A DNA stretch of 64,000 nt from VXPQ01 sp965232485 (lineage in GTDB: Bacteria; Bacteroidota; Rhodothermia; Rhodothermales; VXPQ01). A program made the position numbers and the translations under genes. The notes beneath the pieces were generated by a model. That model was not told the origin of the DNA, made no database searches, and saw nothing but the letters and a program-made list of their open reading frames with translations. Shown piece after piece: positions 16,354-24,516 of the stretch. The stretch is taken from NCBI GenBank assembly GCA_965232485.1, contig OZ246975.1, positions 2,170,001-2,234,000 of the forward strand, written 5' to 3'. Each line of letters starts with the position of its first letter. Position 1 is the first letter of the stretch.

Positions 16354-17907
16354 ATGCGCCGCAAACCGATTCGCAAAATACTGGTCGCCAACCGGGGCGA
16401 GATCGCCGTGCGCGTTTTCCGAACGTGCCGGGAGATGGGCGTTTCCGCCGTCGCCGTTTTCAGCGAGCCGGATCGCCATGCCCTGCATGTCCGCTATGCC
16501 GACGAAGCCTTCCCGATCGGACCGGCTCCCGCCGCGCAGTCCTATCTGGACGCTTCGAAAATCATTGAGGCGGCCCGCCATTGCGGAGCGGACGCCATCC
16601 ATCCCGGGTACGGATTTCTTTCGGAGAACGCCGATTTCGCCGAAGCGTGCGCCGAGGCGGGCATTACGTTTATCGGGCCGCCGCCGGAAGCCATTCGGAC
16701 CATGGGGGACAAAACGGCGGCGCGGGCGGCGATGCAGCGGGCGGGCGTGCCCGTAACGCCCGGCTCCCCGGCCATTGCGGAGGGGGCGCCCCCCGGCGAA
16801 GTCGCAAACATGGCGGCGGCTATCGGTTTTCCCGTTCTGGTCAAGGCGGCGGCGGGCGGCGGCGGCAAGGGCATGCGCGTCGCGCGCTCCGAAGACGATC
16901 TCCATCGATCCATCGCTGCTGCGCAGAGCGAAGCCCGTACGGCGTTCGGCGACGGTCGCGTTTTCCTGGAGAAATACATTCAGGGGCCGCGCCATGTGGA
17001 GTTCCAGGCGCTGGCGGACGGGGAGGGGCGGGCGGTGCACCTTTTCGAACGGGAATGTTCCATTCAGCGGCGGCACCAGAAGGTGATCGAGGAGGCGCCT
17101 TCGCCCGTACTCACGTCCGAAGTGCGGGCGCGCATGGGGCAGGCGGCGCTTGAGGCGGCGCGCGCCTGCGGGTACGCGAATGCGGGGACCATCGAGTTTC
17201 TCGTGGATGCGGACCTGAACTTTTATTTCATGGAGATGAACACCCGCCTCCAGGTCGAGCATCCGGTCACGGAATGGATCACGGGTGTCGATCTCGTGGC
17301 CGAACAGATTCGCATTGCGCAGGGAGAACCTCTCCGGCTGAAACAGGAGGATTTGCATATCCGCGGACACGCCATCGAGTGCCGGGTGTATGCGGAAGAT
17401 CCGGAGAACGATTTTCTCCCCGATCCGGGCGATCTGGTCCGTCATGCCCCGCCTTCCGGTCCCGGCGTGCGCGTGGATGCGGGCGTGGAGTCGGGAGATC
17501 GCGTGGAAATGCATTACGACCCCATGATTTCCAAACTCTCGACCTGGGCCGAAACGCGCCCGGAAGCGATCCGGCGCATGGTTCGGGCGCTGGACGAATA
17601 CGATGTGGTCGGGGTTCGCACCACGATTCCGTTTTGCCGGTATGTCATGGAGTGCGAGGCGTACCGGTCCGGACAGTTCGATACGCACTTCGTGGCCCGG
17701 CATTTCTCTGGCGCGTCGCCGCCGCCGGAGGGGGGCTCTTTGCTGGAGGCGGCTGCGCTTGCGGCGGCCCTGCATCATATCGAACGGCCCGCTTCTTCGG
17801 GAACCGGCGGCGCGGCGGGCGTTTCGGGGAACGCCGACCCGGCTCGCGGAAACGACCGCTCCAGCGAGGCGGGCGGCCGCTGGCTGGATCGCAGGGAATA
17901 TCGGTAA
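16354..17907 (+). CDS. accC: Biotin carboxylase subunit
   Basis: 517 residues of biotin carboxylase, the ATP-grasp enzyme that carboxylates biotin for acetyl-CoA carboxylase or a related acyl-CoA carboxylase. Landmarks: KILVANRGEIAVRVFRTCR at the N-terminus, HPGYGFLSEN, the glycine-rich AAAGGGGKGMRVA, RECSIQRRHQKVIEE, MEMNTRLQVEHPVTE (catalytic region), and the C-terminal GHAIECRVYAEDP. There is no biotinyl domain (no MKM) and no neighbouring accB or carboxyltransferase, so the partner is encoded elsewhere. The last ~60 residues are a low-complexity Gly/Ala/Ser/Arg tail beyond the normal ~450-residue length. Convergent with the next gene. Confidence 0.9.
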   Translation: MRRKPIRKILVANRGEIAVRVFRTCREMGVSAVAVFSEPDRHALHVRYADEAFPIGPAPAAQSYLDASKIIEAARHCGADAIHPGYGFLSENADFAEACAEAGITFIGPPPEAIRTMGDKTAARAAMQRAGVPVTPGSPAIAEGAPPGEVANMAAAIGFPVLVKAAAGGGGKGMRVARSEDDLHRSIAAAQSEARTAFGDGRVFLEKYIQGPRHVEFQALADGEGRAVHLFERECSIQRRHQKVIEEAPSPVLTSEVRARMGQAALEAARACGYANAGTIEFLVDADLNFYFMEMNTRLQVEHPVTEWITGVDLVAEQIRIAQGEPLRLKQEDLHIRGHAIECRVYAEDPENDFLPDPGDLVRHAPPSGPGVRVDAGVESGDRVEMHYDPMISKLSTWAETRPEAIRRMVRALDEYDVVGVRTTIPFCRYVMECEAYRSGQFDTHFVARHFSGASPPPEGGSLLEAAALAAALHHIERPASSGTGGAAGVSGNADPARGNDRSSEAGGRWLDRREYR

Positions 17908-17913
17908 GTTCGG

Positions 17914-19392
17914 TCAGACGATTTCGTCCGGGCCGTACTCCAGCACCTTGCCCCGGTACCCGAAGAGGCGTTTCAGCACGCGGACGAAGGCGGGCGAATA
18001 CCGTTTGATGTACCACTGGTCCGCCGCGCGACGCACGCCCAATCCATAGGACGGGTAGGGGTGGATGGCGTCTGAAATATGCCGCAAGGCGACGCCCCGC
18101 CGCATGGCCAGGGCCAATTCGCAAATCAGATCGCCGCCGCGGGCGCCAAGGATGGACGCGCCCAGTATTTTCCCGCTCCGGGGGCGGGCGTGAATCTTGA
18201 TCAGGCCGTACGTTTCCCGTTCGGTTATGGCCCGGTCGATCCTGTCGTACGGGAACCGGAGCGTTTCGAATTTCTCGCCTGCTTTTCGGAGGGCGGCTTC
18301 GGTGGCGCCCACATGGGCCAGTTCCGGGTCGGCGTAGGTGGTCCAGGGGAGATGCGCCGCGTCTATTTTGACGGGCGCCTTCAGGAGGGCGTTCATCACG
18401 GCTATTTTCGCCATGTGCTCGCTCATGTGGGTAAAGGCGAACCGTCCCGTTACGTCGCCTGCGGCGTAGACGCCGGATCGGGACGTTCTGCACCGGTCGT
18501 TCACCTGGACGCCTCGCGCGTCGTACGCCACGCCTGCGGCTTCGAGGTTGAGCGCCGCTATGTTCGGTCGTCGTCCCGCGGCGACGAGGAGCGCGTCGCC
18601 CTGGAGGACGAGGTTTTCTTCGGGATTTTTCTTTTCGATGCGCACTTCGACGCCGCCGCGTTGTTCTTGCACGGAGGATACGTTGGCGTTCAGCGCGTAC
18701 CGGACGCCTTCTTCCTCCAGACGGGTTTGCAGCATGGCCGCCAGTTCCTCGTCGTCCCGAAAGAGGATGCGGGGCGCCTGGTCGATCACCGTAACTTCCG
18801 AGCCGAGCCGCCGAAAGGCTTGCGCCATTTCCGTGCCGATAGGACCGGCTCCGAGCACGATGAGGCGCCGGGGCTGTTCGGTTTGCTCGAAGAGGGTTTC
18901 GTTCGTGAGGCAGGGCGTTTCCCGAAGGCCCGGGATCGGCGGAACGAAGGCCCGCGCTCCCGTAGCGATCACGAACCGGCGGGCGGAATATCGTTCCACG
19001 GTTCCGTTCGAGGCGATTTCTATGGCGCGGGGGCTCGCGAATCGGGCGGTTCCCTGCTTCACGTCGATTCCCATCCGTTCGTAGATTTCCGGGGCGTCCG
19101 CCTCTTCGTAAATTTGTTCGCGCAAGGCGTGCACGCGCGCAACGACTTCGGAAAAGTCCGCCGACACGGTTCCTGTACGGACGCCGAAGTCCCCGGCTCT
19201 GCGGGCGCTGTGGGCTGCGTGCGCCGCGCTCAGGAGGGCTTTGCTGGGGACGCAGCCGTACCAGGTGCAATCGCCGCCCAGGCGGGCTTGCTCCACCATA
19301 AGGGTGCGGGCGCCCAGACTGGCCCCCATGCCTGAAGCGGTGAGGCCGGCTGCGCCGCCTCCGATGACAATGAGGTCGTAGTCTTTGGGCAT
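17914..19392 (-). CDS. Mercuric reductase-like pyridine nucleotide-disulfide oxidoreductase
   Basis: 492 residues. An FAD site (VIGGGAAGLTAS), redox-active disulfide GGDCTWYGCVPSK (C42/C47), NAD(P) site VLGAGPIGTEMAQ, and second FAD motif VYAAGDVTG place it in the MerA/dihydrolipoamide dehydrogenase family. No MerA heavy-metal-binding N-terminal domain and no C-terminal vicinal cysteines are present, so real mercuric reductase activity is unlikely. The C-terminal active-site H-P-T-x-x-E of lipoamide dehydrogenases is replaced by HPYPSYGLGVRR followed by DQWY, losing the glutamate. A flavin disulfide reductase of unknown substrate is the safest call. Confidence 0.85.
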   Translation of the reverse strand: MPKDYDLIVIGGGAAGLTASGMGASLGARTLMVEQARLGGDCTWYGCVPSKALLSAAHAAHSARRAGDFGVRTGTVSADFSEVVARVHALREQIYEEADAPEIYERMGIDVKQGTARFASPRAIEIASNGTVERYSARRFVIATGARAFVPPIPGLRETPCLTNETLFEQTEQPRRLIVLGAGPIGTEMAQAFRRLGSEVTVIDQAPRILFRDDEELAAMLQTRLEEEGVRYALNANVSSVQEQRGGVEVRIEKKNPEENLVLQGDALLVAAGRRPNIAALNLEAAGVAYDARGVQVNDRCRTSRSGVYAAGDVTGRFAFTHMSEHMAKIAVMNALLKAPVKIDAAHLPWTTYADPELAHVGATEAALRKAGEKFETLRFPYDRIDRAITERETYGLIKIHARPRSGKILGASILGARGGDLICELALAMRRGVALRHISDAIHPYPSYGLGVRRAADQWYIKRYSPAFVRVLKRLFGYRGKVLEYGPDEIV

Positions 19393-19811
19393 GGGGTCAG
19401 GGGTTCATAGACGGGGTTGGCGGGCGGCGTCGGCGCAGATAACTGGTTCGGGTTTGTCGGACAGCTTTAAGGAGAATCCCTGTGGGTGCGCCTGTATTCC
19501 AAGAATCAGCGCGTTGGCGGCGGATTTGCCGCCGGACTTGAAGATACCTGAATAAATGAATCCCATGAAGCCGAGAGGGGCGTCAAAATGGAAATAACTC
19601 CGAAATTTATTGAACAAGAGCTTAAGAAGTTTGAGGATAATGAGGAGTTTCCAGCGCGGAACGTCCGGTGGATTGTTGAGGCCGGTTCCGGACCGGGTTG
19701 GCGACCCGGCGGTCTGGGCCTGGCCGGCGCTGGCGGCTCCAGGCCTTATTCAAGGATCAATTGACCGAGACCAATAGCGGCGCTTTTGCCTATGTGAATA
19801 AGGCGCCCTGA
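19393..19811. other. Intergenic region with a possible 58-codon ORF
   Basis: 419 bp. The plus strand holds an ATG at 19588 after GAGAGGGG that gives 58 codons (to 19764), starting MEITPKFIEQELKKFED; it could be the N-terminus of a lost gene. The remainder is GGC/CCGG-rich with no recognised feature. A perfect 16-bp palindrome (CGCCCTGATCAGGGCG) at 19804-19819 overlaps the antiporter stop codon. Confidence 0.35.
19588..19764 (+). CDS. Possible small ORF, unknown
   Basis: 58 codons with a reasonable ribosome-binding site. The first ~30 residues are charged and helical (EQELKKFEDNEEFPARNVRW); the remainder is Gly/Pro/Arg-rich and looks like read-through into non-coding DNA. It may be a truncated gene. 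No family recognised. Confidence 0.25.
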   Translation: MEITPKFIEQELKKFEDNEEFPARNVRWIVEAGSGPGWRPGGLGLAGAGGSRPYSRIN

Positions 19812-21206
19812 TCAGGGCGTATCGTCCGTCGGCGGCGCCAGGGCGCTGTCCCCGACGGGAGATTCCGTCGGTTCCGGGGCGGCGGGGTATTTCGGCGGTT
19901 CTGACGGTTCCGCGTCGCGGGAGGAAGGCGCTGGCGGGGACGTATCTTCGCCGGGCGTGTTCTCCGCGGAAGGCTCTGGCGCCAGCGTTTTTTCTGGTTC
20001 AGACGGGAGTTGGCCGCGGAATACGGAGACCCCGACCGTGAAGAGAAGAATGCTCGTCAGCACGGCGGCAAAGACCACGACGGGCATGTCGTCTGCGGCG
20101 GTCATTCCCTGCTGGGCGGGCAGGATGGCGAGGACGCCGGCGGCCATGCCCCGGGGCAGCAACACCGTGAGGAGTCCTTTTTCCGTTCGCCCGAGGCCCG
20201 TGCCCAGCATGCCGATCAGGACGGCCGGAATTCGCGCCGCCACGAGCAATACGCCCAGTCCGACGCCGAGCGCGACAAGGCCCCATGGCGGTCCCAGCAT
20301 GGCGCCCATGAAGGTGAAAAAGAACGATTTTACGAAGAACGTCAGTTGATCGTGCGTGTAGACCACGTCTTTCCCCAGCCGGGCGCTGCGGACGAGTCCG
20401 AGCGTGTCGCCCAGTTCCGATGCGTTGCCGACGAGTACGGCCACGACCAGGATGCCGAGCGCTGCGCTGCCTCCCAGTGCGTCGAGGGCTACGTAGGTAA
20501 TGAGCAGCATGCCGAGGAGCAGCGGATAGGCGTGTATGCTTTGTCGCAGCCGCTTGAGCGTCAGCAGCGCCAGCAGGCCCACCACGAGTCCGCCGCCCAG
20601 TCCGATGCCGAACGCGCGCAACAGGGTTGATACGGTTGCCGTCAGTTCCGTGGCGCCGGTGACGGCTATATGAATGGAGGCCACCGCAACGACTACGCAC
20701 AGCACATCGGTCAGCGCCGATTCCAGGCTTACGAGGTTCGATAGCGAAGGCGGGAGCTTCAGGCTTCGAATAGCCGGCATGATTACGATCGAACTCGATC
20801 CGCCCAGGATAGCTCCCAGCGTGATTCCGTGGAGCCACGACCAGCCGTCCGGAAGCCAGCCTACTGCGGCGGCGAACATCGAAATCAGGGCTACGGCTGC
20901 AGAGGATATAACGAAGCTGACTACGCCGAGAAGGGTCGCTCGGGGCGCGGCGCGCGATGCGTCGCCCATGCGGAGTTCGCTCCCTCCGTCGAAGAGTACG
21001 ATCACCAGCGTGATGGCCCCGAAGTAGGGAGCGATGTCGCCGAGCGTTTCCCGGTCTACGACATGGAACGCCGGGCCAAGCAGAATGCCGACGCCGAGCA
21101 GCCAGACTACGTCCGGTATGCCGGTTCGCTCGAAGATCAGCTCGCCGATGACCCCGATCAGGAAGATCGCGGCGACGAGGAGCAGGAAGAGCGCAACGGT
21201 ATCCAT
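19812..21206 (-). CDS. Cation:proton antiporter (CPA1/NhaP type)
   Basis: 464 residues, with about 12 hydrophobic segments spanning residues 1-390, beginning MDTVALFLLLVAAIFLIGV. Family marks include an N-terminal GIPDVVWLLGVGILLGP helix and a central LVSLESALTDVL segment where the paired acidic residues expected for proton-coupled exchange are found, plus LLPRGMAAGVLAI late in the core. The C-terminal ~75 residues are a Pro/Glu/Ser/Thr-rich disordered tail. Likely sodium or potassium/proton exchange at the inner membrane. Substrate is inferred from family only. Confidence 0.85.
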   Translation of the reverse strand: MDTVALFLLLVAAIFLIGVIGELIFERTGIPDVVWLLGVGILLGPAFHVVDRETLGDIAPYFGAITLVIVLFDGGSELRMGDASRAAPRATLLGVVSFVISSAAVALISMFAAAVGWLPDGWSWLHGITLGAILGGSSSIVIMPAIRSLKLPPSLSNLVSLESALTDVLCVVVAVASIHIAVTGATELTATVSTLLRAFGIGLGGGLVVGLLALLTLKRLRQSIHAYPLLLGMLLITYVALDALGGSAALGILVVAVLVGNASELGDTLGLVRSARLGKDVVYTHDQLTFFVKSFFFTFMGAMLGPPWGLVALGVGLGVLLVAARIPAVLIGMLGTGLGRTEKGLLTVLLPRGMAAGVLAILPAQQGMTAADDMPVVVFAAVLTSILLFTVGVSVFRGQLPSEPEKTLAPEPSAENTPGEDTSPPAPSSRDAEPSEPPKYPAAPEPTESPVGDSALAPPTDDTP

Positions 21207-21619
21207 CGGTGTCGGGAATATCCCCGGAGCAGTGGGGGGAGGGGGAGTTGGGCAGGTCGGGCGCCTGCTACGATTTCATTGCGTTGCGGATGATATTGAG
21301 CAGTGCAGTGAGACCCGCGCCGATGCAAATGTTTCTGCAAAATGAGCATTGGCCTGTGCGGACGGGAAAGATAATCCCTAATCACTGCCCTTGCAATCTT
21401 TGGGAAGGTCAAAGTGCGCAGGCGCTGGCGCGTCGAACGACGGACAAGGAGTGCGAACGATTGATCTTGGCCTTGCGCTTCTGTTCGGAAGCATTTTTTA
21501 TTATCTGCACAACGCACCCGGATTTCTTGCTCAAGGCTTGTTTTCGGGGCGAAAGTGGGGAAAAATCTCTACTTCCGATAATAAATTATCAGAACTCCGG
21601 ATATTGCGGCCTGCGGGAG
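21207..21619. other. Intergenic region without supported gene
   Basis: 413 bp upstream of the antiporter. A 31-codon stretch on the minus strand ending near 21289 reads like a C-terminus (TALLNIIRNAMKS) but has no start and may be debris. Nothing else is recognisable. Confidence 0.35.
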
Positions 21620-22006
21620 CTACGGCGACAGCATGAAGCGGATGGCGGCGAACAGGAGACCCGTATAAACGAAGCCCGTCCCGACTATCCAGCGCACAAG
21701 GCGGGTCTCAAGGGCGCTCATTTCTCCCCTTACGGTGCTTACTTCCGCATTCATGTCTCCCCGCAAGTCGCTTATTTGCGCGTTCATGTCTCCCCGTAGG
21801 GCGCTTATTTGCGCGTTCATGTCTCCCCGCAGGGCGCTTATTTGCGCGTTCATGTCTCCCCGCAGGGCGCTTATTTCACTGCGCACGAAGTCTTTCGTAG
21901 CGACTTCTTCGCGCTGCCGCCCGATGGCGTTCGCAATCGCTTCGGCCTGGGGCTGCGCGATTCCTGCTGCGGAGAGGTTGCGTGCTATGGCAAGGGTGTC
22001 AGCCAT
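21620..22006 (-). CDS. Coiled-coil protein with C-terminal membrane anchor, repeat-built
   Basis: 128 residues. N-terminal helix (MADTLAIARNLSAAGI), then four near-identical 11-residue units of the form GDMNAQISALR followed by more diverged ones, then a transmembrane segment (WIVGTGFVYTGLLFAAIRF) near the end. The arrangement of a hendecad coiled coil ending in a membrane anchor is that of DUF1640/CCDC90-like bacterial proteins, which often sit near toxin-antitoxin or mobile loci and whose function is unclear. The repeats are 33 bp long at DNA level, so copy number may vary between strains. Confidence 0.75.
   Translation of the reverse strand: MADTLAIARNLSAAGIAQPQAEAIANAIGRQREEVATKDFVRSEISALRGDMNAQISALRGDMNAQISALRGDMNAQISDLRGDMNAEVSTVRGEMSALETRLVRWIVGTGFVYTGLLFAAIRFMLSP
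21745..21877. repeat. 33-bp tandem repeats (4 copies)
   Basis: Four consecutive 33-bp units built around TTCATGTCTCCCCGC, differing at only a few positions; a degenerate unit lies just to the left. They encode the 11-residue coiled-coil repeats of the overlapping minus-strand gene. Confidence 0.9.
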
Positions 22007-22154
22007 GACTTTTGCTGGTGGCTTGGGGTGGATACTCTATGCGCGCGGCGGCGGTTCCGCCACGCTGCTCGCTCCTTGACCGGCGGGACCATTTTACCCC
22101 GTCCGGCACCCCCATAGACACGTTGCTATCCGGAATATAACCCTTGTGGAAAAG

Positions 22155-22318
22155 TTTAGGATACTCTGATTAAGTCCACGAAGCTCAGAGGCTGCGAGGA
22201 GTGCGCTGGCAAGGAATGACGAAGCAGTATGGCAGGCCCCATATAATGAGGAATGACACAGCCAGCGTGCGCCTGTCAGCCTCTGAATCTTTGCGGACTT
22301 AATCAGAGCTTCCTTAAA
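22155..22318. mobile_element. Fold-back MITE, copy A (IS5-type ends)
   Basis: 164 bp. The left end is TTTAGGATACTCTGATTAAG; the right end, read inward, TTTAAGGAAGCTCTGATTAAG. The arms continue to pair inward for ~60 bp with interruptions (both contain AAGTCC, CAGAGGCTG and CGCTGGC). No ORF. The outer motif matches that of the intact IS5-type element at 11.4 kb, so it is probably mobilised by that transposase. Confidence 0.75.
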
Positions 22319-22424
22319 ATCAAGGCGTTCGACATTCATGCCAGCGGGCAGAAAGCATTCGAGAGGACAACCTCCGCCATTTCGGGCAATGGACGCCTCC
22401 TCCTTGCCCGCAACCTAAATAATC

Positions 22425-22447
22425 TAAGTCCAAAATTTCAGACTTAA
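22425..22447. repeat. TAAGTC-N10-GACTTA inverted repeat, second copy
   Basis: Six-base arms with a 10-bp spacer, preceded by CCTAAATAATC and followed by AAAAAATTAAGG, matching the copy at 11155-11178 in arms, spacer length and flanks. Read on the minus strand it lies downstream of cca and has T-runs, so it may serve as a terminator. Confidence 0.5.
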
Positions 22448-22581
22448 AAAATTAAGGTTGGCCAGCCCGCCTCGCTGGCGTCTATCGTCCGCCTCGCTGG
22501 TTTTCTGGCGTTTCCCCAGAGGAAATACAGCCTACGCGCAAGGCTCCGCCCATCCCGCCATGCCCGATCAAACGCCTCATT

Positions 22582-24273
22582 TCATTCCCCGTTCTTCCCC
22601 CGAAGACGTTCCGTCGCGTGGTCCTTGATATCCGTCAGACGCCGCCAGGCGGCGGCGCGGTCCTTCGGCACATTCCCGGAAAACACGACCTCCTTGATTG
22701 CGCCGATGGCGGCGTTTTCCGGCCCCTTCAGCCCGGCGATGAATTCCTCGAACAGCGCGCCGTTTCGCAGGGCGTCGTCCTTGATTTCCATCATCAGCTG
22801 GAACGCGGCGTCGTGTTCGTTGGGAATCTCTCCCTCCAGAATTGCTTCCCGGATCGTTTCTTTGACGATGCCCACGGCCACAGATTCCCCGATGTCCAGC
22901 GTCTTCATAATTTCCCGGCCGTCCACAGGAGGGCGAAAATTGCGAAGGCGATCCTTTTCCTCCACCCGCCGCATTTTCTCCTCGACAAGATCGAACGCCG
23001 CGAGATAGCGTTGCACGCGCTGCGGATTTTTCGACGTAATGTCCGCCCGAACCAGCGTCATCAGATCGTCGATATCGTCTCCGGCCTCAAAGAGCAGCCG
23101 CCGCACGGCGGAATCGGTGACCTCGTTATCCACCAGAGAAACGGGACGGTGATGCAGCCGGATCAGCTTCTGCACGTATTTTACCGGCTCGCCGGCGGGA
23201 AGCCGCAGTTTTTTGAACACGCCGGGAATCATGCGGGCGCCGATTTCCTCGTGTCCGTGGAAGGTCCATCCCGCGTCGCGCGACAGGCGCTTGGAGCGGG
23301 GCTTGCCGATGTCGTGCAGCAGCGCCGCCCAGCGCAAATAGCAGGTTTCTTCCCCGTCCCGGTCCGCCGTCATCGCCGAGAGATTGTCGAGGACTTGCAG
23401 CGTATGAAAGAAATTGTCCTTGTGCCGGAGTCCGTCCACGGCTTCGACGCCCTGCAATGCGGCCAGTCGGGGCAGAATGTGTTTCAGCAGGCCCGTCTCA
23501 AAAAGAATCCGGAACCCGATCGAGGGGCAGGCGGCGCAGACGATCTTTTGCAGTTCGTCCGTAATGCGCTCCCGGCTCACGATAGTGATTCGTTCGGTCT
23601 TCCGCCGCATGGCTTCCAGCGCCTGCGCATCGACCCGAAACCGTAGCCGGGTGGCGAAACGCGCCGCGCGAATCATCCGGAGCGGATCGTCTTCGAACGT
23701 AACGTCGGGATCAAGCGGGGTGCGGAGCAGGCCCCTCTGCAAATCCGCCTGTCCGTCGAACGGGTCTTCCAGCGTCCCGAAGCGATCCGGGTTGACGGAG
23801 ATCGCCATCGCATTGATCGTGAAATCCCGTCGCCGCAGATCGTCCGTCAGCGAGCCGTCTTCCACGACCGGCTTTCTGGATTCCCGGCGGTAACTTTCCC
23901 GTCGCGCCCCTACGAATTCCAGCGAAAGCGCCTTGTCTCCCCTAAATTTTCCGCGCGCTCCCGGTCCGGGCGCCCTCGGTACGCGAATCGCGGCGGTTCC
24001 ATAGGTCTTGTAGACATGTACGGTGCGTCCGCCCAGTTCTTTGGCCAGCGCCCTGGCCAGGCGAATGCCGCTACCCGGCCCGACCGTCACGAAATCCAGT
24101 TCCGGAACGGTCCTTTTCAGGAGAATATCGCGCACGGCGCCGCCCACCAGCCATACGTCGAGGCGTTCCCGGTCGGCCACATTCCCCACCGTACGCAACA
24201 AGGAGCCGAAAGGGCCGTTGCGCAAGGCGTCGGTCAGGTTGGATGTTATGTCTTTTCGGAGATGCAAAGGCAT
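22582..24273 (-). CDS. cca: CCA-adding tRNA nucleotidyltransferase with HD domain
   Basis: Adds or repairs the 3'-CCA of tRNAs; the tRNA genes at 50.8-51.0 kb do not encode CCA, so this activity is needed. The class II poly(A) polymerase head domain is clear: LVGGAVRDILL followed by DFVTVG, then LRRRDFTINAMA, DPFDGQADL and DDPLRMIRAARFATRL. An HD domain follows (HTLQVLDN, LLHDIGKP, HHRPVS). I chose the ATG at 24273 (MPLHLRKDITSN), since upstream in-frame ATGs (24321, 24336, 24381, 24405) would add a low-complexity Arg/Pro leader; no ribosome-binding site decides it. About 563 residues, with a long HD and C-terminal region. Confidence 0.85.
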   Translation of the reverse strand: MPLHLRKDITSNLTDALRNGPFGSLLRTVGNVADRERLDVWLVGGAVRDILLKRTVPELDFVTVGPGSGIRLARALAKELGGRTVHVYKTYGTAAIRVPRAPGPGARGKFRGDKALSLEFVGARRESYRRESRKPVVEDGSLTDDLRRRDFTINAMAISVNPDRFGTLEDPFDGQADLQRGLLRTPLDPDVTFEDDPLRMIRAARFATRLRFRVDAQALEAMRRKTERITIVSRERITDELQKIVCAACPSIGFRILFETGLLKHILPRLAALQGVEAVDGLRHKDNFFHTLQVLDNLSAMTADRDGEETCYLRWAALLHDIGKPRSKRLSRDAGWTFHGHEEIGARMIPGVFKKLRLPAGEPVKYVQKLIRLHHRPVSLVDNEVTDSAVRRLLFEAGDDIDDLMTLVRADITSKNPQRVQRYLAAFDLVEEKMRRVEEKDRLRNFRPPVDGREIMKTLDIGESVAVGIVKETIREAILEGEIPNEHDAAFQLMMEIKDDALRNGALFEEFIAGLKGPENAAIGAIKEVVFSGNVPKDRAAAWRRLTDIKDHATERLRGKNGE

Positions 24274-24516
24274 GGCGCGTATTGGCTGCGCGGCGTATCG
24301 GCGCCGGTGCGGATCAGGCATGGGTTCGCCGCTCATGGACGTACGAGAAGGGGCGTCGGTTTCACCTGAGCCGAGTTGCATGGGGCGTTGTCCCCGGCGA
24401 GCCATAATTTGCGCATCCCGCGGAGACCGTGTAATTTATCAAACGCGCCTGCGAACATACAGCGCATTCGCATGGTTAAGTATCCCTGGAAACCTGCAAA
24501 TTTGCACTCCGATCAG

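Larger units (their letters stand above)
22007..22581. other. Intergenic region with fold-back element
   Basis: 575 bp between the coiled-coil gene and cca, with no supported gene. It contains the fold-back element at 22155-22318 and the TAAGTC palindrome module at 22411-22456. Confidence 0.6.

Noticed and set aside
19405..19617. 70-codon minus-strand ORF before the flavoenzyme
   Set aside because: No recognised domain or ribosome-binding site and atypical composition.
21209..21799. 196-codon ORF across the coiled-coil repeats
   Set aside because: Its C-terminus is the complement of the 33-bp repeats of the real minus-strand gene.
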